Shown: in pieces, positions 46,863 through 53,707 of the stretch
Layout: each line of letters opens with the position of its first letter
Numbering within the stretch: position 1 is the first letter of the stretch
Origin: Thermomicrobium sp. CFH 73360
GTDB lineage: Bacteria > Chloroflexota > Chloroflexia > Thermomicrobiales > Thermomicrobiaceae
Direction of reading: 5' to 3'
Assembly (NCBI RefSeq): GCF_023806465.1
Contig: NZ_JAMSLS010000004.1
Location: 156,486 to 220,485, forward strand
Length of the DNA stretch: 64,000 nucleotides
The notes under the pieces: generated by a model
Databases searched by the model: none
Seen by the model: only the letters and a program-made list of their open reading frames with translations
What the model was told of the DNA's origin: nothing
Translations under genes and position numbers: made by a program

Positions 46863-47963
46863 GATACCTGGCTCGTTCCTGACAAAAGTGCAGCACGGTT
46901 CTCAGTAAGAATGCGCCGAAGTTCCTCCAGTGCCCAGGAGCCTGGTTCCCTTTGAAGCGTTGCGAGTTCTCGAGCCCGTTGAGCGACCGATGCCGCCGCT
47001 TGCGACGCAGGAATGACTCCCACCCGCTCGACTAAACGAATCCGATACCGTTCGCGTAGCGTTCGCAAGACACCCCTGAGTCCCGACGCGCCACCAAGGT
47101 CGCCGTAACAGGCTAGAAGCGCCTTAACCTCCTCCTTCGACACCGGTGGCTCTAAGAACGGTTCGAGCTCACGCCGTGCTCGCTGGATCGGCTCCACCTG
47201 CTGTGTCCACACCTCGACTACCTGGAATGCACTGGAGGCACCGGCGATCCGTTCCGCGAGAGCCGCAGCGAATTCGTCGTGAACGACGCGAAAGTCCCCT
47301 ACGTCGAGCAACGGCTTCCGCTCTATCTGTGTCGCACCACCGGCAGGCACAAACCAGCCGCAGGTAGTACGTCGCAACCGCTAAGTCCTGCGCCGGGGAC
47401 ACTGGCAGTCGATCGAGCCGCGCCAACTGCCCGACCAATTGTGCTTCAGGAACTGTCCGAAATAGGTCGGGTGGGCGCACTGGTAGACAGAGCACCTGCC
47501 TACGATGCAGTCGCGCATCTCGGCCGTCGAGCTTGGGGAGGAGGGCTCGCGTTGACCAATGCTCCGGCACAGCGACACCCCCTTCGCCCGTCATCAGACG
47601 GCCACAACGACTCACCGTCATTACGCGGCGTGCGATAGACTCCGATCCAGCGAGTAAACGCTCCACGTTCTGTATGCTCACCTGCTCGGCTTCTGCCACC
47701 GAGATGTCAAACTTCGCGTCCAAGGCCCGCACAAACATCCCCGCGGGTTCCTCAATGACGAGCAGAAGATCCGGTATTCGGACGCGGCGTGGGAGCGTCC
47801 CTTTGAGCGACGAATCGAGGTCGAGCGGAATGAGCGCGCGGAGCGTCCCTCGATCTTCCCAAAGATCGATTGGACCCCCGACCAGCGGCTCTAGGTACCC
47901 GACAACGTACCGCGCCCAGGCATCTCCAATGATCCGGCTTGCCCCACCCCAGTCACTCCAGCG
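46853..47963 (-). pseudogene. Unrecognised gene with a frameshift and no conventional start
   Basis: Two overlapping frames encode what looks like one protein. The upstream frame opens after a TAG at 47964-47966, reads SDWGGASRIIGDAWARYVVG and continues through PDLLLVIEEPAG to AVATYYLRL near 47365. The downstream frame then takes over with FVPAGGATQIERKPLLDVGD and runs to 46853, ending in a charged helical region. The shift is consistent with one extra base near 47355-47365. No ATG, GTG or TTG lies between the upstream stop and ATG 47738. I do not recognise the family. A sequencing error is possible. Confidence 0.5.
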
Positions 47964-48119
47964 CTAGACTGGCGGTGAGAGTATTGCAGTGCCCCTAGCG
48001 GCGAGCCGGTCGGCAAGGTTGGACGTTCGAGGTCGGTAGTCAGAATAGGGAGCACTGCGACCTATCGCTGTCCAATGCGACTGTTGGCAGTGCTTACCAC
48101 TGGTCAGGACGAATGGCAT

Positions 48120-48959
48120 TCAGTGCTGGCACCCTGCGCGAAGAGCAAGTTCTCGTCTTCGTTCCTCGATCAGGCGGAGTAATCGCCGCCGTCGCAAACG
48201 TAAAACCGCAATGTCATGCCGGAGAAGCTCCTCTTGCCGCTGGAGATAGCGTTCCACACTTTGGGGACCTCGTTTGAGAAGCTGACCCAGGTCGGAGCGT
48301 TCCAGTTCACGTAACCGGCGAGAGAGTTGCATCTCCTCGACTTCCCGCTGCGCGAGACAGCGACGCAGATCGTCCAAATCGGAGGTAGAGTTCGGCTCTT
48401 CGGCAGCAGACCAGACGGCCACCAGCCGCTGTAACTGTTCGACATCACGGCGCTCCCAAGCCTGGTTCACAAGGCGCATGAGATGTTCACGCTGGAGACG
48501 ATCGTGATCGTCACGCGCCAAATCAGGGTGTAACAGACGGGCCAGCATCCGGTACAACCGGCGAAGCAATTCGGCTTCGTGCCCATTGGGAGAGAGGAAC
48601 TCCTCCGAGCATCCATTTCCGCGGGAACTCTGCTGCCGGCGACACTCCTCTCGCCATGCGTCGTCTTTGCTATCGGCTGTCGCGGAATCAAGTTCTTCGT
48701 CGGAAAGCGGTCTGGACACGCGTAGCAAGCGACTCAGTCGGACCTCGAGGATCTGAACTTCCGCGCGCAGGTCCTCAACTTCCCGCTGTAACGCACCAAG
48801 GCGCTGCTGAATGGTCGCACGGAGTTCTTGCTGTGCAAACTCGAGCAACGTCACGCGATGGCGCAATTCTCGCAGCCGTTCACCCCGCGTCAAATACTCG
48901 AGCTCCAATGTCACACGCTGGAGAAGCGACAACGGCGCTGGCACTGAGCGTTGTTCCAT
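48120..48959 (-). CDS. Coiled-coil protein with J-domain-like segment
   Basis: 279 residues from ATG 48959; the frame also allows GTG 48989. Residues 20-75 are heptad-rich (LEYLTRGERLRELRHRVTLLEF, LQREVEDLRAEVQILEVRL). Near residue 145, LYRMLARLLHPDLARDD gives the HPD tripeptide in a helix-loop-helix like the J-domain of DnaJ, followed by NQAWERRDVEQL. A basic Arg/Leu-rich C-terminus ends the protein. It may bind a DnaK-type chaperone. The region 47967-48119 upstream of the next gene shows nothing clear. Confidence 0.6.
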   Translation of the reverse strand: MEQRSVPAPLSLLQRVTLELEYLTRGERLRELRHRVTLLEFAQQELRATIQQRLGALQREVEDLRAEVQILEVRLSRLLRVSRPLSDEELDSATADSKDDAWREECRRQQSSRGNGCSEEFLSPNGHEAELLRRLYRMLARLLHPDLARDDHDRLQREHLMRLVNQAWERRDVEQLQRLVAVWSAAEEPNSTSDLDDLRRCLAQREVEEMQLSRRLRELERSDLGQLLKRGPQSVERYLQRQEELLRHDIAVLRLRRRRLLRLIEERRRELALRAGCQH

Positions 48960-49082
48960 GGCTTCCGCTCGACTGCACGATCCTATCACAACCGTTCCAT
49001 TCTAGCCGTCGTTGCGCTGCACAACCAACGTCACCTTTCGCAAAACCATCACGTCGAGTATTCTGACACGCGGGGGATCGTC

Positions 49083-50759
49083 ATGGAACGTACAGCGTGG
49101 GAAGAACTGGCTGCAGTTTTCGAACGCGAAGGGATCCGGTACGTTTTCGGCCTACCCGGTTCGCCGAAACACTTGTACGACGCCCTCTACGACTCAGCCG
49201 CCGTCCGCCCCATATTGACTCGTCACGAAACCGCTGGCGCGTTTATGGCCTACGCTTTTGCACGCGTCTCGGGCACAGTCGGTTGTTGCTTTGGCTGCCC
49301 CGGCCCCGGGATAGCGAATCTCGTCCCCGGCATCCTCGAAGCCTGGTCGGGTTGTGTCCCTGTGCTTGCGCTTGGTGTCCGAGCACCAACGCGAACATAC
49401 GGTATGGGAGCATTTCAAGAGGCTGATCAAGTCAGCATGTTCCGGCCCATCACCAAATGGGCGGTGACGGTCGAGCGGCCTGACCGTATCGGTTGGTATC
49501 TTCGTCGCGCGCTCACGCTGGCCACCACCGGACAACCTGGCCCAGTGTATCTGGAGATTCCCGCCGACCGTGCGCTCGAACGCGTCACTATGCCGTCCTA
49601 TACGCCAGCGGATCGCACTGTACGCCCAGCCCCAGATCCCGAACGGATCGCCGAGGTAGTGCGCTTGCTTCGCTCAGCGAAGCGCCCGCTCCTGGTCTGC
49701 GGCGGCGGTGCCATAGCCTCAGGTGCTTACGACGCAGTGCAAGCCTTTGTTGAACGTCTGGGGATCCCGGTCCAAGTCACGCCAGCAGGTCGCGGAATCA
49801 TCCAAGAAGATCACCCGCTCTTCGCGGGTCTCGTCGGTCTCTACCGTACCGAGTACGCCAAAGCGATTTGGGAAGAGTCAGATCTCCTTATCACCGTCGG
49901 ATCACGGATGGAGGAGTTCCAGTCGGGTGTGTGGACCTATTTTCCGAGTGGCGCACACTTCGTGCAAATCGATATCGCGGCCGAGGAGCTCGGCCGGAAC
50001 TGGATACCGGAAGTCGCCATTCAGGCAGACGCGAAACTCGCGCTCCTTGCACTGCTTGAGGCGCTCGAACGAGAAGGGATCCCACGCGATGAGGCTCGTG
50101 TGCGAGAGCTGACCGAGCGACAGCGCGCTGCCATCGCAGCTGCAGAGGCGGACGCGATGACCAGTCAGCAGCCGATACGCGGGAAGCGCGTCGTCGCCAC
50201 CATCAACCGCATCTTTGACCAGAGAACTATTTTGGTACTGGAGAACGGAGCCCAGGACCTGTGGGCCTACTATTGGCCATACTATCGAGTCCGAGACCGC
50301 GGTGCTGTCGTGCCACCAGCAGAACAGACCGCGATGGGCCTTGGTGTGTGTGGAGCGATTGGTGCTGCCTTGGCAAAACCAGAGTGGTACGTTGTCTGCA
50401 CGACCGGTGACGGTGCATTCCAAATGGGGATGCATGAACTCCCAACAGCTCTCGAACACCGCCTTCGTGTGACATGGGTCATCTTCAATGATCACGCACT
50501 CGGTTGGCCGCGCTGGACACAGCGGACACAGCTCGGCGGTCGAGTCATCGCCACTGAATTCGCTGCCACTTTCGATTTCGCTGCCGTGGCACGAGCTTCC
50601 GGCTGCTACGCGGAGCGCGTTGAGCACCCTGAAGAACTAGCACCCGCTCTCGAACGAGCGCGACGGGCCAATGATGCTGGCCAACCAGCAGTCATTGATA
50701 TACTGGTTGACAGTGAGGAACACCATCCGAGTTTCGTCGAGTTCCATAGACTTCGCTGA
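49083..50759 (+). CDS. Thiamine pyrophosphate-dependent enzyme, acetolactate synthase-like
   Basis: 558 residues from ATG 49083 (GGGGGA about 6 bases upstream). The N-terminal PYR domain has YVFGLPGSPKHLYDAL and the catalytic glutamate in LTRHETAGAFMAYAFARVSG. The central domain has RPLLVCGGGAIASGAYDAV. The C-terminal PP domain carries CTTGDGAFQMGMHELPTAL and IFNDHALGW (GDG...N TPP-Mg motif). It could be an acetolactate synthase-, sulfoacetaldehyde- or benzoylformate-type enzyme. No ilv genes are near. Confidence 0.85.
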   Translation: MERTAWEELAAVFEREGIRYVFGLPGSPKHLYDALYDSAAVRPILTRHETAGAFMAYAFARVSGTVGCCFGCPGPGIANLVPGILEAWSGCVPVLALGVRAPTRTYGMGAFQEADQVSMFRPITKWAVTVERPDRIGWYLRRALTLATTGQPGPVYLEIPADRALERVTMPSYTPADRTVRPAPDPERIAEVVRLLRSAKRPLLVCGGGAIASGAYDAVQAFVERLGIPVQVTPAGRGIIQEDHPLFAGLVGLYRTEYAKAIWEESDLLITVGSRMEEFQSGVWTYFPSGAHFVQIDIAAEELGRNWIPEVAIQADAKLALLALLEALEREGIPRDEARVRELTERQRAAIAAAEADAMTSQQPIRGKRVVATINRIFDQRTILVLENGAQDLWAYYWPYYRVRDRGAVVPPAEQTAMGLGVCGAIGAALAKPEWYVVCTTGDGAFQMGMHELPTALEHRLRVTWVIFNDHALGWPRWTQRTQLGGRVIATEFAATFDFAAVARASGCYAERVEHPEELAPALERARRANDAGQPAVIDILVDSEEHHPSFVEFHRLR

Positions 50760-50784
50760 TCATGCGTTGGAGGACTTGTCGAGG

Positions 50785-51060
50785 ATGCGCGATCACACAG
50801 GACGATATCGGACACGGTACGAGGATACGCTCCGTGCCCTCGGGCATTACCTGGATCAGCATCGCTTCACACGTATCGCCGTCATCGAAACTCCTGAAGG
50901 CTTTCTCGTCAAAGGGTATGTGGCCGCGCCAGGCCGAGATGAGGAGAGTTTGTCGTTGGCACCTGAAACGCTGCTCTTCACCGACGCCGATCTCAACCAA
51001 CTCCTCGAAGAAGCCTACCGACGACGCGGCACTAGTGGATCATCAGCGCCCAAACCCTAA
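50785..51060 (+). CDS. Small hypothetical protein after the TPP enzyme
   Basis: 91 residues from ATG 50785. GGAGG lies 11 bases upstream and GAGG abuts the start codon. The protein MRDHTGRYRTRYEDTLRALG then has a short beta/alpha core (RFTRIAVIETPEGFLVKGYVA) and an acidic helix (FTDADLNQLLEEAYRRRG). Codon phase bias continues that of the TPP gene. No family recognised. It begins 25 bases after the TPP gene stop. Confidence 0.6.
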   Translation: MRDHTGRYRTRYEDTLRALGHYLDQHRFTRIAVIETPEGFLVKGYVAAPGRDEESLSLAPETLLFTDADLNQLLEEAYRRRGTSGSSAPKP

Positions 51061-51704
51061 CAGAAGTCGAAGGCGCTGGCAGCGGTCCTAGATAGGCGAT
51101 CAGATGAGGTCATATGGTGCCGTTTGTGGCGACGCGCTGTTGCAGGCCTTTCTGGATCTTGCCGAGAGGGCACCGACGAGCAGGAGTCACAAACGGCGAG
51201 TGGAGACGCCTTACCTCCGCGGGCGAGGGAGACAGCGGATCCTGGAGCAAGGAAAGCGAGAGACGAACTACCCTCACAGAACACTCAACGAGAACAGGAA
51301 TAGACGAGCAGCACCGCTGCCCTGCCGACCTGCATCTCGTTCATGTACTCGTCAAGGGCAAAGCCAACACAGCCACAACGTATGTTCCAAGCGTACCCTT
51401 CCCGATAGAACGCAGACGCGAGCTACCCTCGCTGAGCATCGCTCCATTATCTGGAGCAAAGAGATTGGCGGCGACATTGTTACAGTATTTGCACGCAAGA
51501 AACTGGTCTGCTCGGCACCCTCTCGCCCGACGCGACGAGGAAGCCCGATACTCTTCGGCCAGTCTGCCGAGCTGCGGCTCACATATCGGTGTCACCACAT
51601 GACGGATGAGCGCGCATGAGAGACGAAGTCGCGTTGCCAGCAAAGCTGCTCGCAGCGCCATTCCGAGCGAGAGAGATTGAACGCAGGCCCGGTCAAGCGT
51701 GCAG
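51061..51704. other. Gene-poor interval before the integrated element
   Basis: No convincing gene. The longest open frames on both strands (+51104-51619, -51341-51970) have odd composition, no ribosome site and no family resemblance. A strong hairpin exists: GCCGTTTGTG (51119-51128) and CACAAACGGC (51188-51197), 10 bp perfect, with an alternative GGTGCC/GGCACC pairing inside. A structured RNA is possible but not identified. This was the chromosomal flank downstream of selC before integration. Confidence 0.4.
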
Positions 51705-51791
51705 CGATTTTCGGCTTCGTATTGCGGAACGAGGGCGCATGGGAGTCGAACCCACCGGCGAGGCTCGTCACCCCGCCCACCGGTTTTGAAG
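51705..51791 (+). repeat. Left attachment repeat (relic of the selC 3' end)
   Basis: Matches 60903-60986 imperfectly over 84-87 bases, with a 29-base identical core at 51763-51791 beginning GCTCGTCACCCC and ending GTTTTGAAG. Read on the minus strand it encodes the anticodon loop to the 3' end of a selenocysteine tRNA, with its own variable arm GGCGGGG/CCTCGCC. It is the chromosomal 3' half displaced when the element entered. The match also covers about 20 bases beyond the tRNA. Confidence 0.85.
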
Positions 51792-51822
51792 TCTGCGGAA
51801 AAACATCTTGACTGGTGCTCAA

Positions 51823-51882
51823 ACATCCGGACAGTGCGTCCGTACGCGTAAGACATCCGTTCGAGTGTGCTAGAATGTCCGG
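51823..51882 (+). promoter_or_regulatory. Putative promoter with repeated ACATCCG boxes at the element's left end
   Basis: An extended -10 TGCTAGAAT (TAGAAT 51871-51876) lies 64 bases before the HTH gene. ACATCCGG (51823-51830), ACATCCGT (51853-51860) and the inverted ATGTCCGG (51875-51882) surround it. No clear -35 box. The boxes may bind the element's own regulator; this is inference. Confidence 0.4.
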
Positions 51883-51898
51883 TGAGTGACAATTTATC

Positions 51899-51918
51899 TG
51901 CTAGCAGTATTGCTAGCA
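51899..51918 (+). repeat. Left integrase arm-type sites (paired TGCTAGCA)
   Basis: TGCTAGCA, itself a palindrome, occurs at 51899-51906 and 51911-51918 with spacer GTAT. The pair starts 107 bases inside the left core repeat. A pair with identical 12-base spacing occurs at the right end. See 60832-60851. Confidence 0.6.
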
Positions 51919-51939
51919 GGGCCAAAGAAAGGAGTGGGC

Positions 51940-53067
51940 ATGATGTCCGCTGTGCCGTACCTAATAACATGGCGGGTCGTCGGAGTGGCGACCTTGTGGC
52001 CGGAGGACCTCCTTGATGCGCTCGAGACCGAGATCGTGGCGGCCGGATTCATCCGCCACTTCGATCGTGAGAACACGACATCGGTGGTCGCCGTCCGCGG
52101 TTGGCGTATCTACCAAGACGGAGAAGGTCGGATCTCCCTGCAGGTCATCCCGATCTGGGAAAACGGCCAGTGGGAGCTGCACCTGGTCGCTGTTGGATGG
52201 TCTGATCAGCCGCTGGACGACTCACACTTGGCATACGCCGGGTTCCTCCAGGGGCTACCGGAGCGCTTCCCGGTTCCGAGTACGGGCGGTATCGTTGAGC
52301 GACTGCAAGCGGGGAGACATGTCCCTCTCCTGTGGTCTGCGATCATCGACACGCCGTCAGCCTTCGTCGAAGCTTGGCTACGGGATGAATTCTTCCCGAG
52401 GTGCAGGGACTTCGGCGTCGCTGAGGGAGACCCACAGGTCGTCAAGCTGGACAACACGCGCTGGTGGGTCTGGATGCTGTGGGCAACTCCAACGTGGTTG
52501 TCCACCCGCGGTGGAAACTGGTGGGTGGTTCCGTCAGTAGCCCTCGTGACAACGCCGCAGCTCTGTCCTACCGTCTTGCTCGTACCGAGCGAGCACGCCA
52601 GTTTGTGCCTGAACCTGAAAGAATACAGGGGCAAGACCTTCATCCAGGTGTGCTCATATCTGCCCGTCCACCCCATCGCTTCCTGGCTCGTCATCGACTT
52701 CGCAACCAGGCGGGCGGGTGTCCTCTTCCCTCTCCTCCACCAGCAGGACCACCGCATTCCCGCGATGCAGCTCTTCTCCTGGTGGTGCGGCGTCTCCACG
52801 GACCGCGACTTTCCAGACCTTCATGGCCTGTCCGACGGTCGTCGCCGGGTGGCAGAACTCCTGATGCGTGGGAAGACACTCAAAGAGATCGCTGAAGCGC
52901 TCCGCGGAGTCGTGACGGAGTCGACGGTCCGAACGTATTACTCGGAATTCTGGAACAAAGAGGAATTCGCGTGGCTCCGACCGTACCTGCCGCCCCCAAA
53001 CCCGAAGTATTCCGCATATGGCCGGCTGGCGTGGCAGAGGCCCGCCACGAAACGTGATCGAGGTTGA
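51940..53067 (+). CDS. Element-encoded protein with C-terminal HTH, unknown N-terminal domain
   Basis: 375 residues from ATG 51940 (AAAGGAG 5 bases upstream); ATG 51943 is equally possible. The Trp-rich N-terminal 290 residues (RWWVWMLWATPTWLSTRGGNWWV) resemble no family I know. Residues about 300-338 (GRRRVAELLMRGKTLKEIAEALRG, then STVRTYYSEFW) form a LuxR/sigma-4-like helix-turn-helix. Likely a sequence-specific regulator or replication initiator. Base composition here is less G/C-rich than in the genes downstream, so this gene may have another origin. Confidence 0.6.
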   Translation: MMSAVPYLITWRVVGVATLWPEDLLDALETEIVAAGFIRHFDRENTTSVVAVRGWRIYQDGEGRISLQVIPIWENGQWELHLVAVGWSDQPLDDSHLAYAGFLQGLPERFPVPSTGGIVERLQAGRHVPLLWSAIIDTPSAFVEAWLRDEFFPRCRDFGVAEGDPQVVKLDNTRWWVWMLWATPTWLSTRGGNWWVVPSVALVTTPQLCPTVLLVPSEHASLCLNLKEYRGKTFIQVCSYLPVHPIASWLVIDFATRRAGVLFPLLHQQDHRIPAMQLFSWWCGVSTDRDFPDLHGLSDGRRRVAELLMRGKTLKEIAEALRGVVTESTVRTYYSEFWNKEEFAWLRPYLPPPNPKYSAYGRLAWQRPATKRDRG

Positions 53068-53093
53068 ACGAAACGAAGCCAAAATCAACCCCT

Positions 53094-53156
53094 TATCAAG
53101 CCTTGATATAAAGCTTGGCGCGTCCGTACGCTGATCGTCAGGACGGATCGATCAGC
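53094..53156 (+). promoter_or_regulatory. Control region with two perfect palindromes ahead of the replication operon
   Basis: TATCAAG (53094-53100) and CTTGATA (53102-53108) form a 7-bp inverted repeat with one base between, overlapping an A/T-rich TATAAA (53107-53112) that may be a -10 box. GCTGATCG (53130-53137) and CGATCAGC (53149-53156) form a perfect 8-bp repeat with 11-base spacer, ending just before the AGGGAGG ribosome site of the next gene. These look like operator and leader hairpin of the operon starting at 53173. Confidence 0.5.
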
Positions 53157-53172
53157 TTAGGGAGGACGCGCC

Positions 53173-53427
53173 ATGCCCATAGCCTATAGCAGTGCTTCGC
53201 GCTCCACAACCGTCAGCGTCGGTGAGGCTGCCCAGCTGCTCGGCGTCGGGCGGAGCCTGGCGTATGAGCTCGCGCGCTGGCAGGGCCAGCTTGCGCCGGG
53301 GGTGCCGGTGATCCGCGTCGGTGGTCGCCGGTACCGCGTACCGGTCCGGCCGCTGGCACAGGCGCTCGGCATCGACGAGGACGAGCTGCTCGCTCGCCTC
53401 GGAAGGGAGGGCCGACGGGATGCCTGA
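53173..53427 (+). CDS. Excisionase/MerR-like helix-turn-helix protein
   Basis: 84 residues with AGGGAGGA upstream. The motif VSVGEAAQLLGVGRSLAYELAR is the winged-helix DNA-binding start of AlpA/Xis-type proteins, followed by VPVIRVGGRRYRVPVRPLAQALG, the typical wing and hydrophobic end. Such proteins direct excision by tyrosine integrases or regulate element genes. It overlaps the next gene by 8 bases. Confidence 0.75.
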   Translation: MPIAYSSASRSTTVSVGEAAQLLGVGRSLAYELARWQGQLAPGVPVIRVGGRRYRVPVRPLAQALGIDEDELLARLGREGRRDA

Positions 53428-53707
53428 CACGCGAACGCCCCCAGCCACCTGGCCAGAGGCGCCGCGAGCGCACGTCGTTGTTCTCCAGTCTACCCCATCG
53501 GGACACGACATCGCCGAGCCGGTACTTCAGGCCAACAGTCCTGGCTACGACCCCACCACCACCCGCCGCCCAGTCGGCGCCACCCGCGACTGTCCACATT
53601 GCGGGTCGGTGGTGCCGGTGCCGCTCGCCGCTGACCCTGACGATCCCGCCGCGCCAGGTGACCGGTGCCCATCGTGCGGCTATGACTGGCCCGGGGGTGC
53701 GCCATGA
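53420..53707 (+). CDS. Small zinc-ribbon protein of the replication operon
   Basis: 95 residues from ATG 53420. The first half is low complexity. The C-terminal half has CPHCGSVVPVPLA and CPSCGYDWPGG, a four-Cys ribbon of the two-CxxC type. It overlaps the primase gene as ATGA. Likely a DNA- or protein-binding accessory of replication; function inferred from position only. Confidence 0.55.
   Translation: MPDTRTPPATWPEAPRAHVVVLQSTPSGHDIAEPVLQANSPGYDPTTTRRPVGATRDCPHCGSVVPVPLAADPDDPAAPGDRCPSCGYDWPGGAP

Noticed and set aside
51104..51619. Plus-strand open frame of 171 codons before the element
   Set aside because: No ribosome site, a Arg/Ser/Thr-rich low-order composition and no family pattern; it overlaps other long frames equally well.
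51341..51970. Minus-strand open frame of 209 codons across the left att repeat
   Set aside because: It runs through the tRNA relic, the promoter and the arm sites, and has no convincing start or domain.
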